A stretch of DNA of 13,777 nt. Source: CAZITB01 sp964542055 (GTDB lineage: Bacteria; Planctomycetota; Phycisphaerae; Sedimentisphaerales; CAMDDF01). The stretch is taken from NCBI GenBank assembly GCA_964542055.1, contig CAZITB010000080.1:1-13777 (forward strand). Reading direction: 5' to 3'. Below are positions 1 through 7,475 of the stretch, piece by piece. How positions within the stretch are numbered: position 1 is the first letter of the stretch; every line of letters starts with the position of its first letter. Under the pieces are notes generated by a model. That model did no database searches. It saw only the letters and a program-made list of their open reading frames with translations, and was not told where the DNA came from. Position numbers and translations under genes: made by a program.

Positions 1-412
1 TGTTAAATACCATTACCAGGATAAATCTACTATGACTGACCTTGCCGACAAGTATAAAGATCAGGAAATTGTCTGGCTTGCAATAAACAGTACGGCTCAT
101 CAGACGATCGAGGACAACAAGCAGTTCGCCCATGATCATAATGTTCCATATCCTATTTTAGATGACAGGCAGGGAACAGCAGGCCATGCTTATAGTGCCA
201 TTACGACCCCGCACATGTTCATTGTCAAAGATGGAACGATCGTTTATGAAGGAGCAATCGATAATGCCCCCATGGGTAAGATCGATGGCCAACAGCAGGA
301 GATCAATTATATTGATAAAGCACTTGAGGAATTGACAGCCGGTCAAGAGGTAAGTACTGACAAGACAAAACCTTACGGATGTACTGTTAAATATGCCGAT
401 AAAGTTGATTAG
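1..412 (+). CDS. Thioredoxin-fold redoxin-domain protein, 3' part only
   Basis: The reading frame is open from base 2 with no stop before the window edge, so the gene begins upstream. Codons before the first visible ATG (position 32) encode VKYHYQDKST and continue the fold, so that ATG is internal. About 136 residues are visible and end in TAG at 410-412. The fragment resembles the later half of an AhpC/TlpA-like redoxin: IVWLAINS (strand after the first helix), VPYPILDD, the cis-proline segment TTPHMFIVKDG, then GAIDNAP. The C-terminus KPYGCTVKY carries a conserved-looking cysteine seen in planctomycete and proteobacterial redoxin-family proteins of this type. The usual N-terminal cysteine motif, probably just before VKYHYQ, lies outside the window. 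The likely role is thiol-disulphide exchange or peroxide reduction; substrate and location cannot be judged without the N-terminus. It converges on lpxB with a 3 nt gap, and no terminator hairpin is visible. Confidence 0.8.
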   Translation, partial: VKYHYQDKSTMTDLADKYKDQEIVWLAINSTAHQTIEDNKQFAHDHNVPYPILDDRQGTAGHAYSAITTPHMFIVKDGTIVYEGAIDNAPMGKIDGQQQEINYIDKALEELTAGQEVSTDKTKPYGCTVKYADKVD

Positions 413-415
413 CCG

Positions 416-1576
416 TTAGCTTATTTTTGCAGCTGAACAGTTTTGATTTATCATCTCGTTTATGAGATTTGCGGCATTTTCTTGTGCGTTCAGTCTCGCA
501 AGCGGTTTTGTAAGCTCAACAAGGTCATTACTTAGTTTTTGCATCTTTTCTGGATTCCTTAAAAGCTGATCAACAGCCGTGTAAATCGGCTCGGTCGAAT
601 TAAAGTATGGCATAAATTCGGGCACCAGATCACGGTCTGCAAGAATATTTACCAATGACAAATTTTTCATCCGTACGATTCTTTTGCCCACAATGTGCCA
701 TAAGTACTTGTTTGACTGGTACATAACTGCCATCGGACATCCCGCCGAAGCAACCTCGAGGCATGCCGATCCGCTGGTAACAAGAGTAAAATCAAACTCA
801 CATGCGGTTTTTCTAACTGAAGCTACTGAAAAATCACATTCCAAACCATTAGGCTGGCTTGCCTTTAGCTTTTCCTGTGTTTCCTCATTGAAAGCAACCA
901 CCGTAAAATGGGCATCTTTAAATTTTTCCTTTATTTTCAGTGCGATTTCACACATTGCAGGCCATATAGATTCGATTTCGTGTCCTCTTGAACCGGGAAC
1001 AAGTGCAATTTTGCAGCTTTGCGGATCATAGTTTTCATAAGTTTTTACCGATGAACATACCTGCTCATATTTACCCGCCAAAAGAGGGTTTCCGATAAAT
1101 TTCGCCATTACTCCCCTGCTTTCAAACCATTTCTGTTCGAACGGAAGAATGCAAGCCAGAGTGTCGCACCATTTTTTCAGCTTCTTTATTCGCCACGGCG
1201 CCCATGCCCAAAGCTGGGGAGCGATATAGAAAAATGTTTTTATAGATTTTTTACTTGCCAGTTTGGCAATATGAAAATTGAATGCCGGCGAATCGCAGAC
1301 AACCACCAGCGAAATATTAGCTTCTTTGAACAATTTCTTAACTTTTCCATACAATTTTTTGTAAAAACCAATATCTTTTATAACATTATGGAGCATTGCC
1401 GCGCGTGAAATCGGATTTTCAAGCAGTTCACAACCGGCGGCCTGCATGTATTCACCGCCAATACCTACAAATTCCACATCATCCCTGATTGATTTGATTT
1501 GGCGTATCAAGTTGCCGCAATGAACGTCTGCACTTGGCTCACAAGCACTTATGAAGATTTTAAGTTTTTCACTCAT
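416..1576 (-). CDS. lpxB: Lipid-A-disaccharide synthase LpxB
   Basis: LpxB (glycosyltransferase family 19) joins UDP-2,3-diacylglucosamine to lipid X to form the lipid A disaccharide, at the cytoplasmic face of the inner membrane. The protein has 386 residues, the usual length. Visible blocks in order are ACEPSADVH (11-19, the family's AGExSGD block), CDSPAFN (94-100), APQLWAWAPWRIKKLKK (119-135, the family's SPxVWAW block), IGNPLL (161-166, where many members have GHPL), LVPGSRGHEIE (192-202), SGSACLEVASAGCPM (268-282) and SLVNILADRDLVPE (307-320). D95 and R197 align with E. coli D98 and R201, both important for catalysis. It is the last gene of the operon, and its ATG overlaps the ptsP stop codon (ATGA), which implies translational coupling; only a weak purine-rich ribosome site precedes it. 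Its presence implies a lipid A-bearing outer membrane. Other lpx genes are not in the window. Confidence 0.95.
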   Translation of the reverse strand: MSEKLKIFISACEPSADVHCGNLIRQIKSIRDDVEFVGIGGEYMQAAGCELLENPISRAAMLHNVIKDIGFYKKLYGKVKKLFKEANISLVVVCDSPAFNFHIAKLASKKSIKTFFYIAPQLWAWAPWRIKKLKKWCDTLACILPFEQKWFESRGVMAKFIGNPLLAGKYEQVCSSVKTYENYDPQSCKIALVPGSRGHEIESIWPAMCEIALKIKEKFKDAHFTVVAFNEETQEKLKASQPNGLECDFSVASVRKTACEFDFTLVTSGSACLEVASAGCPMAVMYQSNKYLWHIVGKRIVRMKNLSLVNILADRDLVPEFMPYFNSTEPIYTAVDQLLRNPEKMQKLSNDLVELTKPLARLNAQENAANLINEMINQNCSAAKIS

Positions 1577-3819
1577 TGCATATTCTCTATTATCTCTTTT
1601 ATTTGACTTACCTTTTTACATTCCAATAACTCTTTCGCAAGGCTCTTTGCCTTCTCGATTTCTATTTCTTCAATGTAATCCTGTATCGGGGGCAAATATG
1701 CCGGGTCAAGGCTGAAAGATTTTATCCCCATCCCGATAAGGATCGGTATATATTTATTATAGTGGGCCATATCCCCGCAAACCGAAATATCTATACCATT
1801 TTTTATTGCGGCCTGAGACACTTTATTTAGAGCTCTTAAAACCGCAGGGTGATAAGGCAGATAAAAAGGAGCGACATTTTCATTAGTTCGGTCCACTCCG
1901 AGCATGAACTGTATAAAATCATTTGTGCCGACACTGAAAAAATCTACAATTTCTGCAAAATCCTCGGCCTGGTCAACTACCGAAGGCAGCTCGACCATCA
2001 TTCCTATTTGGGGATTTTCATTGAATTGAATTCCTCCAATTTTAAGTTGATTCATACACTCTTCAAGAATCTCTTTGGCCTCGATAAAGTCATCAATTGA
2101 TGAAATCATCGGGAACATTATCCTCAAATCAGCAGTTGTACCGGCACGCAAAATTGCACGAAGCTGTTGCATGAAAACATCTTTATTTTGCAAACAGAAC
2201 CGGATACTTCTCATCCCCAAAAACGGATTCTGCTCTTTACCGCTTTTGTAATACGAAAGAACTTTATCACCGCCGATGTCCAGCGTCCTGAATGTAAGCG
2301 GCTTGCCGTGCATAATATTGGTAAGATTTTGATAGGTCAAAAACTGCTCTTCTTCGCTGGGAAAATTGCTCCTGATGATAAACGGAAATTCTGTTCTGTA
2401 AAGCCCGACACCTTCACACTTAAGTTCTGTCGCAAGCTTTGCATCGGTTAACAAGTTAACGTTCGCAAGCAAAGTTATTTTGTTTCCATCTTTTGTAAAA
2501 GTTTCCGGTCGAATAGTTTTTTTCTGCTGTTCAAGTTTTTGCCTGGATGAAATATGCGTTACGTATTGTGATTTTACATCTTCACTGGGGTTTATAGAAA
2601 CCGCCGCTTCATCGGCGTCAAGAAGCATAACATCGTTATGGCTCAAATCCATCAATGCCGGTTCAGCAATAATGGCCATCGGAATCCCTAGCGAACGAGC
2701 CAATATCGCAAGGTGGCTTGTGGTTCCACCGCTTACCAGAACTATCCCGCCGATGTTTTCGCTGGAGAACTTCAGCAAATCCGAAGGAAATAAATCTCTT
2801 GCGATTACTATCCTGTTATTTACCGATGCTACAGTTTCAAAAGAGGACTCCAGGTTTCCAACCAACCTTACGGTAAGATCTTCAAGATCCTGAACTTTTT
2901 CACGAACATACTGATTTTCGCTGGCTCCAAAAATGTCAACATACTTTTTTGCGATTTTCATAATCGCTTCGGGGGGGTTGATATTCTTTTCGATCAGCTT
3001 GATCATCTCACCAACAAATTCTTTATCTTTAAGGATCAGCAAATGAGATGCAAAGATAAGTGAAGCCGCATCACTCAATTTTTCTTCGACAAGATTCTGC
3101 AAATCTTCAAGCTGCTGCTGAGTTTTTAAAACCGCTCTTTGAAAATCTTCGAGAGTGTATCTTTTTTCAAAATGCTTTTTCAAAAGAGGTTTAAATGTTT
3201 TATCTTTATCAATAGCAAGGATGTTTCCAATAGCGAAACCTTTTGATGCTACAGAAACTTTTAAATTTTCAAAAACATCTTTGTTGGCATGCCTGGGTTT
3301 CGGCTGGGGCATGTGCAAAGACATCAAAAATTTCGCGTTTTCAATTATATTCGCAAGCTGGCTGGCAACAGCCATGCAGGCAACCTCGTCATTTTCCAAA
3401 AACTTCTGCGTTGAAACTCGCTGCAAAGATAGAGTTCCAATCCTGTTTAATCCTCTAGCGATAGGTATAGCCAGGAAATTTTCGTATTTCTCTTCGCCAA
3501 TGCCTTTAAACTCTTTAAAGTCTGGATGCTGGGTGGCATTTTCAATGTTCAATGACCGAAGCTCTTTCAATGCCTTACCCACCAGACCTTCGCCCAGCTT
3601 AAGTTTGACATCTTCCCTGGCATTTGGGTTAAGACCCTCGGTTGCTTTTAGCGTTAAAAGTCTTTCGTCTTCGTCATAGATATAGATAGAGCAGACATCA
3701 CAATCGAGATGTTTTGAAACCATCACCACGGTCTGCTGTAAAAAATGCTCGATGCTGATGCTGTTTTTAAACAGGTGGTTCAGCTCACCAATATCGCAAA
3801 TTAATTTCTTGGGATTCAT
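1573..3819 (-). CDS. ptsP: GAF-domain PTS enzyme I (PtsP-type phosphoenolpyruvate-protein phosphotransferase)
   Basis: Cytoplasmic enzyme that autophosphorylates from PEP and passes the phosphate to an HPr/NPr-type carrier. The 748 residues divide into an N-terminal GAF domain (about 1-165), a helical carrier-binding/swivel region (about 190-330), the phosphohistidine domain with GGTTSHLAILARS (364-376; H369 is the phosphoacceptor), and a C-terminal TIM barrel. Barrel motifs are GLYRTEF (472-478), RTLDIGGDK (511-519), NPFLGMRSIR (531-540), the metal/PEP segment SVGTNDFIQF (629-638), and VCGDMA (680-685) with C681 as the likely acid/base cysteine. The GAF fusion marks the regulatory PtsP type (nitrogen PTS in proteobacteria) rather than a plain sugar PTS enzyme I. 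No HPr or EIIA gene is in the window, so its partner is unknown. It overlaps its upstream neighbour and downstream lpxB by 4 nt each (ATGA). Confidence 0.93.
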   Translation of the reverse strand: MNPKKLICDIGELNHLFKNSISIEHFLQQTVVMVSKHLDCDVCSIYIYDEDERLLTLKATEGLNPNAREDVKLKLGEGLVGKALKELRSLNIENATQHPDFKEFKGIGEEKYENFLAIPIARGLNRIGTLSLQRVSTQKFLENDEVACMAVASQLANIIENAKFLMSLHMPQPKPRHANKDVFENLKVSVASKGFAIGNILAIDKDKTFKPLLKKHFEKRYTLEDFQRAVLKTQQQLEDLQNLVEEKLSDAASLIFASHLLILKDKEFVGEMIKLIEKNINPPEAIMKIAKKYVDIFGASENQYVREKVQDLEDLTVRLVGNLESSFETVASVNNRIVIARDLFPSDLLKFSSENIGGIVLVSGGTTSHLAILARSLGIPMAIIAEPALMDLSHNDVMLLDADEAAVSINPSEDVKSQYVTHISSRQKLEQQKKTIRPETFTKDGNKITLLANVNLLTDAKLATELKCEGVGLYRTEFPFIIRSNFPSEEEQFLTYQNLTNIMHGKPLTFRTLDIGGDKVLSYYKSGKEQNPFLGMRSIRFCLQNKDVFMQQLRAILRAGTTADLRIMFPMISSIDDFIEAKEILEECMNQLKIGGIQFNENPQIGMMVELPSVVDQAEDFAEIVDFFSVGTNDFIQFMLGVDRTNENVAPFYLPYHPAVLRALNKVSQAAIKNGIDISVCGDMAHYNKYIPILIGMGIKSFSLDPAYLPPIQDYIEEIEIEKAKSLAKELLECKKVSQIKEIIENMQ

Positions 3820-4088
3820 CTGCTTACTTCCACTTTCATCAGCCGTTTATTTCTAAAATAAATCATAATGTCAGCAAATACCATCAAACCATTAAGAATA
3901 TATAAGAATATTACCTCATCAAAACTGTAAAAAGCCTTATGAAAACAGCCCGAAACATATCCAGTCAAAACAATAAAAAGGAAAATTATACTCTTTCCGG
4001 CGTTCCGTTGTGAAAGGTAACTCTTAACGATTGAGAACGGCCAGGCCACTCCGAAACACACCAGCATTATGATTTCATAAACACTCAT
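3816..4088 (-). CDS. Small three-helix membrane protein, SemiSWEET/PQ-loop-like
   Basis: A 90-residue protein with three predicted membrane helices (about 4-22, 32-50, 58-77) and a basic tail (RNKRLMKVEVSR). The size, the 3-helix layout, the proline in helix 1 (AWPFS), the short basic loop followed by GKSIIF, and LNGLMVFADIMIYF in helix 3 recall the SemiSWEET/PQ-loop family, whose members dimerise to pass small sugars or similar solutes. I infer this from pattern alone; the canonical PQ pair is absent, so a plain 'conserved small membrane protein' label is also fair. An AAGGA ribosome site lies inside the end of pyrE, 3 nt of gap separates the genes, and the stop codon overlaps the ptsP start (ATGA). 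Placement just before a PTS enzyme I gene fits a solute-related role without proving it. Confidence 0.75.
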   Translation of the reverse strand: MSVYEIIMLVCFGVAWPFSIVKSYLSQRNAGKSIIFLFIVLTGYVSGCFHKAFYSFDEVIFLYILNGLMVFADIMIYFRNKRLMKVEVSR

Positions 4089-4091
4089 CAG

Positions 4092-4616
4092 CTAATCCTT
4101 GATGCCTAAATCATCTTTGGTCATTATTCTGTCAAATTCGAAACCGGCAGCTTTGATATTTTCTTCGGCTCCCTGTTTGCGGTCGATAACAGCCACGATC
4201 TTTTTTACCTTCGCGCCCATATCGGTAATTATTTTGGCGGCTTCGACAACCTGTCCACCTGTTGTGGCAATATCTTCAACGATCAAAACAACATCATCCT
4301 TGGACAATTTACCTTCTATCATTTTGCTTGTGCCATAATCTTTTTTACTATTGCGAACGATTATCCAATTTTTACCGGTAAACATCGCCGTCGAAGCAGC
4401 CAGCGCAACTCCACCAAGTTCGGCACCTGCTATCAGCGTTACATCATCGGTCATAAATTTTGCAAACTCTTCACCGAGTGCCTTCAAGATATCCGGGCAG
4501 GTTTCAAAAAGATACTTGTCCATGTAGTAGTTACTCTTTTTGCCGCTGCGAAGAATGAACTCGCCTTCCAAATAAGATGTCTCTTTCACCCTGGCAATCA
4601 ATTGGCTTTTATCCAT
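4092..4616 (-). CDS. pyrE: Orotate phosphoribosyltransferase PyrE
   Basis: Cytoplasmic enzyme of pyrimidine synthesis: orotate plus PRPP gives orotidine 5'-monophosphate and pyrophosphate. The protein has 174 residues, at the short end for the family but with all expected blocks: LRSGKKSNYYMDKY (22-35), the N-terminal substrate segment; IAGAELGGVALA (62-73); the flexible catalytic loop RNSKKDYGTSKMIEG (88-102) with its lysine pair; and the PRPP-binding signature VLIVEDIATTGGQ (110-122). The C-terminal VAVIDRKQGAEENI (141-154) is also typical. The start at 4616 is supported by AAAGGTG six nt upstream. It sits 23 nt after purB and 3 nt before the small membrane-protein gene, within the operon. 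The PyrF-type decarboxylase for the next step is not in the window. Confidence 0.95.
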   Translation of the reverse strand: MDKSQLIARVKETSYLEGEFILRSGKKSNYYMDKYLFETCPDILKALGEEFAKFMTDDVTLIAGAELGGVALAASTAMFTGKNWIIVRNSKKDYGTSKMIEGKLSKDDVVLIVEDIATTGGQVVEAAKIITDMGAKVKKIVAVIDRKQGAEENIKAAGFEFDRIMTKDDLGIKD

Positions 4617-4639
4617 GTCACACCTTTCTAACTCTTTAA

Positions 4640-6070
4640 TTAAACCTTCAGATCAACTTTCTTTTTTATACTCTTGCTGTATTTTCTTCGCACCGGAGAT
4701 ACGACCTCACTTATAAATTCATCAACCTGTTCGGAGGATCTACCGATATACTCTTTCGAATTCAATACCGAATCAAAATCAACACCTGCAAAGGCCTTAT
4801 TATTTTTCAATCGCTCAATCAGGTCATTGGGCTTACCATGCATTTTTACCTGGGCTGCGGCCTGGTGTGAATGCACTCGTATCAATTCGTGTATGTCCTG
4901 ACGATTGCCGCCTTTTGCAACAGCTTCCATCATTATATTTTCAGTCGCCATAAACGGCAGCTCAGCCTGTATTCTCGCTTCGATAACCTTAGGGTAAACA
5001 ACCAAGCCATTTACAACATTAATAAGTACTTCCAATATTCCGTCTGTGGCCAAAAAAGCCTCCGGTATAACAACCCGTCTGTTTGCAGAATCGTCAAGCG
5101 TCCTCTCAAGCCACTGTTCGCTGGCTGTCATTGCCGGACTGCTCGCAAGCGATAATACCAACCGCGAAAGTGCCGTCGTTCTTTCACACCGCATCGGGTT
5201 ACGTTTATAAGCCATCGCACTGGAACCTATCTGAGATTTCGCAAATGGCTCTTCGATCTCTTTCAAATTTGCAAGCAACCTTATATCGTTGCACATCTTG
5301 TGTGCCGATTGAGCGACCAACGCTAAAGCGTTTAGTACTTGTGTGTCAATCTTTCGCTGATAAGTCTGTCCGGTTACCGCAAGAGTATTTTGAAAACCGA
5401 ACGCCTTTGAAACCATCTTATCAAGCCTTTTAACTTTCGAATGGTTTCCATCGAAAAGCTTCAAAAATGATGCCTGCGTGCCGGTAGTCCCCTTGACACC
5501 TCGAAAAGCAATAGTATCCAGGCGATACTCGATCTCTGCCAAATCCATTGCAAATTCATAACACCACAAAGACGCCCTCTTACCGACAGTGGTCAATTGA
5601 GCAGGCTGATAATGAGTAAAGCCAAGGGTCGGCATTGCCTTGTACTTCTTTGCAAACTTTCCCAAACCATCAATAACGCTGGCAACCTTAGCCGCTATCA
5701 TCTCAAGAGCTTCTTTAATGATTATCAAGTCCGCGTTATCTCCTACATAACAGCTTGTCGCCCCCAGATGAATGATCGGAGCCGCCTTGGGTGCGACATC
5801 ACCAAAAGTATGCACATGAGCCATAACATCATGGCGGAATTTTTTCTCGTACTTAGCCGCTTTTTTTAAATTGATATCATCAAGATGCTTTTCCATCTCA
5901 TCGATCTGATCCTGGGTTATTTCCAGCCCCAGCTGCTTTTCAGCCTTAGCCAATTCAAGCCACAACCGCCGCCATGTCCCGAACTTCTTCTGCGACCCGA
6001 AAAGCTGCGACATTTCCACCGAAGCATTCCGCTCTACCAATGGACTAACATATACATCCTTTTTCGCCAT
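4640..6070 (-). CDS. purB: Adenylosuccinate lyase, eukaryotic-like type
   Basis: Acts twice in purine synthesis: it splits SAICAR to AICAR plus fumarate, and adenylosuccinate to AMP plus fumarate. The protein has 476 residues, close to the animal enzyme length. Recalled human ADSL blocks match closely: RHDVMAHVHTFG (79-90, with the substrate-binding histidines), HLGATSCYVGDN (101-112), PTLGFTHYQPAQLTTVGKR (147-165, H153 as the probable general acid), RGVKGTTGTQASF (190-202), IRLLANLKE (263-271), the signature loop GSSAMAYKRNPMR (282-294, catalytic serine at 283/284) and ERTLDDSANRR (322-332). The family signature SSxMPxKxN normally has proline; here it is alanine (A287, codon GCT). The start is supported by AAGGA seven nt upstream. 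It lies 11 nt after the aldo/keto reductase gene and 23 nt before pyrE. Confidence 0.95.
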   Translation of the reverse strand: MAKKDVYVSPLVERNASVEMSQLFGSQKKFGTWRRLWLELAKAEKQLGLEITQDQIDEMEKHLDDINLKKAAKYEKKFRHDVMAHVHTFGDVAPKAAPIIHLGATSCYVGDNADLIIIKEALEMIAAKVASVIDGLGKFAKKYKAMPTLGFTHYQPAQLTTVGKRASLWCYEFAMDLAEIEYRLDTIAFRGVKGTTGTQASFLKLFDGNHSKVKRLDKMVSKAFGFQNTLAVTGQTYQRKIDTQVLNALALVAQSAHKMCNDIRLLANLKEIEEPFAKSQIGSSAMAYKRNPMRCERTTALSRLVLSLASSPAMTASEQWLERTLDDSANRRVVIPEAFLATDGILEVLINVVNGLVVYPKVIEARIQAELPFMATENIMMEAVAKGGNRQDIHELIRVHSHQAAAQVKMHGKPNDLIERLKNNKAFAGVDFDSVLNSKEYIGRSSEQVDEFISEVVSPVRRKYSKSIKKKVDLKV

Positions 6071-6081
6071 CTTAAATCCTT

Positions 6082-7038
6082 CTAAACTTCCATTTGTTTG
6101 ATAATGTTATTGATTTCGTACATTTCATTCTGATCAATCACCCAATCACCAGCCTGGGCGGTTTCTTCGATCTGTCCCGGCCGCCTTGCACCGACAATCG
6201 CACTGGTTATCCCGCCGCGATTTATAACCCATGCAACAGCAAGCTGGGCAAGAGACTTACCATTTCGATCGGCTATAGGTCTCAATTTTTCCACAAGTTC
6301 CAGGTTCTTTGAAAATTCAGGTTCCTGAAACATTTTATCTTTGCGGCGATGATCGTCTGGCGCAAGTTTTTCCAGCTTTTCATGGCTGAACTTGCCGGTC
6401 AGCAAACCGCGAGCCATCGGGCTATACGCCACAATGCCGATATTCTTATCCTGACAGAAACCGATTATCTCATTTTCTATCTCCCGCGTCAACATATTGT
6501 ATGGGGGCTGCAAACTGGTTACCGGATGAACTTCATGGCATTTTCTTATCTGCTCAACCGAAAAATTTGAAACTCCGCCATAACGAACCTTACCTTTTTT
6601 TATCAAATTCGCAACCTCGCCCCATGCCTCTAACGTTTCTGCGATTGTGGTCGGCCAGTGTATCTGATACAGGTCGATCGCATCGATGCCAAGCCGCTCA
6701 AGAGACTCATCGCATTCTTGCCTTATGCTTTCGGGTTTCAAATTTTGTATCCTCTCATGGTTTTGGTCCCAGCGTAGTCCACACTTTGTTGCTATCAAAG
6801 GTTTTTCGCTCATTTCTTTCAAAGCTTTGCCGATAACTTCCTCGGAATGGCCGTGACCATATATCGCAGCAGTATCGATCCAGTTGACTCCCATATCGAT
6901 TGCTTCATAAATCGCCTCGAGAGAATCCTGATCATCCTGCGGGCCCCAGCCAAACTCCCACGGACCCCCGATCGCCCAGGTTCCGAGCCCTACCGTTGTA
7001 AATTCAAGATCCGAACTTCCCAGCTTGCGAGTTTTCAT
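6082..7038 (-). CDS. Aldo/keto reductase (AKR11/IolS-like)
   Basis: NADPH-dependent reductase of the (beta/alpha)8 aldo/keto reductase superfamily, probably cytoplasmic. The 318 residues carry the full catalytic tetrad: D55 in WIDTAAIYG, Y60, K85 in IATKCG and H127 in LYQIHWP. The signature GKVRYGGVSNFS follows, and the C-terminal cofactor segment reads AIVGARRPGQIEE. The N-terminal GLGTWAIGG and the overall length resemble the AKR11 group (B. subtilis IolS/YhdN); the real substrate cannot be told from sequence. It is the first gene of the operon, with a very good ribosome site (GGGAGG, six nt before ATG) and its own promoter upstream. Its link to the nucleotide and lipid A genes behind it is not obvious, so it may be a general detoxification enzyme that shares their growth-phase control. 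Confidence 0.9.
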   Translation of the reverse strand: MKTRKLGSSDLEFTTVGLGTWAIGGPWEFGWGPQDDQDSLEAIYEAIDMGVNWIDTAAIYGHGHSEEVIGKALKEMSEKPLIATKCGLRWDQNHERIQNLKPESIRQECDESLERLGIDAIDLYQIHWPTTIAETLEAWGEVANLIKKGKVRYGGVSNFSVEQIRKCHEVHPVTSLQPPYNMLTREIENEIIGFCQDKNIGIVAYSPMARGLLTGKFSHEKLEKLAPDDHRRKDKMFQEPEFSKNLELVEKLRPIADRNGKSLAQLAVAWVINRGGITSAIVGARRPGQIEETAQAGDWVIDQNEMYEINNIIKQMEV

Positions 7039-7167
7039 AAAAAACCTCCCATCTAAATTACTCTTTATCTCGTTATCATTGCAATCTCAATCGGCGCTAA
7101 CTGCCCTGAGATAAACACTTACAGTGTTATTTGAATTTGAAACAGATGATACAGCATATCTGTACAA
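7039..7167 (-). promoter_or_regulatory. Hairpin-rich 5' leader of the large operon
   Basis: Three inverted repeats lie in the predicted 5' UTR. In transcript order they are ACAGAT/ATCTGT (arms 7158-7163 and 7142-7147, almost at the start site), AACACT/AGTGTT with a 3 nt loop (7114-7128), and ATCTCA/TGAGAT (arms 7107-7112 and 7084-7089) with a nested GGC/GCC pairing. The ribosome site GGGAGG is left unpaired. I recognise no known riboswitch consensus. The first repeat overlaps the start region and could equally be a protein operator in DNA. Confidence 0.4.
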
Positions 7168-7173
7168 AACCTG

Positions 7174-7201
7174 ATTTTACCACAATCCCCATTTTTTTCA
7201 A
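7174..7201 (-). promoter_or_regulatory. Sigma70-like promoter of the AKR-purB-pyrE-ptsP-lpxB operon
   Basis: On the minus strand a -35 box TTGAAA (7196-7201) and a -10 box TAAAAT (7174-7179) are separated by 16 nt. The predicted start is near 7167, giving a leader of about 128 nt before the aldo/keto reductase ATG. This is a consensus match only. Confidence 0.55.
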
Positions 7202-7334
7202 CGACACTTTAGAACTAAGTTTTATAAGGATTCATCCGCAAATCAAAAACCCTTGAACCTGCCGAAATCGTTGCGCCAGTTTTGCCAACTGCCGTATTTT
7301 TGTTTGCAAAGTTTATTAAGCATTAAAACTCTGG

Positions 7335-7461
7335 GTAAGGCAGCCTGATGGATAGAACAGATAAAACTGTAAATCTGCACACTGTAAAAGGAGCAAGTGT
7401 AGTAATTATCAGTAAAAAACCATCAGGCCAAGGCTCCTGCTGCGGCAATCTCTTTTTTTTT
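7335..7461 (+). ncRNA. Candidate structured RNA with possible pseudoknot and T9 tail
   Basis: A perfect 9-bp stem GCCTGATGG (7343-7351) / CCATCAGGC (7420-7428) encloses two hairpins: CAGAT/ATCTG (7358-7362, 7373-7377) and ACACT/AGTGT (7379-7383, 7396-7400). The second hairpin loop holds AGGAGC (7389-7394), exactly complementary to GCTCCT (7433-7438) downstream of the main stem, which would form a pseudoknot. An outer pairing GCAGC (7340-7344) / GCTGC (7439-7443) is also possible if the main stem loses two base pairs. Nine T (7453-7461) follow on the plus strand. No convincing plus-strand promoter was found, and the same repeats could instead fold in the 3' UTR of the minus-strand TlpA-type gene, so strand and identity are uncertain. 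The rest of the gap (7202-7334) shows only a small CAGTT/AACTG hairpin (7277-7291). Confidence 0.35.
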
Positions 7462-7475
7462 CAATTTAAATCTTT

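Noticed and set aside
684..1031. Plus-strand open frame of 115 codons inside lpxB
   Set aside because: It lies opposite strongly conserved LpxB motifs and its product resembles nothing; it is a shadow of the real gene.
3155..3679. Plus-strand open frame of 174 codons opposite the ptsP GAF/N-terminal region
   Set aside because: Low-complexity Ser/Phe/Lys composition, no ribosome site, fully antisense to a recognised gene.
7114..7400. Shared CACTGTAA core between the leader hairpin (7114-7128, minus strand) and the RNA candidate hairpin (7379-7400, plus strand)
   Set aside because: Eight bases of similarity in AT-rich sequence on opposite strands; not enough to call a repeat family.
7410..7440. 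Minus-strand terminator for the TlpA-type gene, from the CAGG/CCTG pairing followed by six T
   Set aside because: Only four base pairs with an 8 nt loop before the T run; too weak to list, though it may add to 3' end formation.
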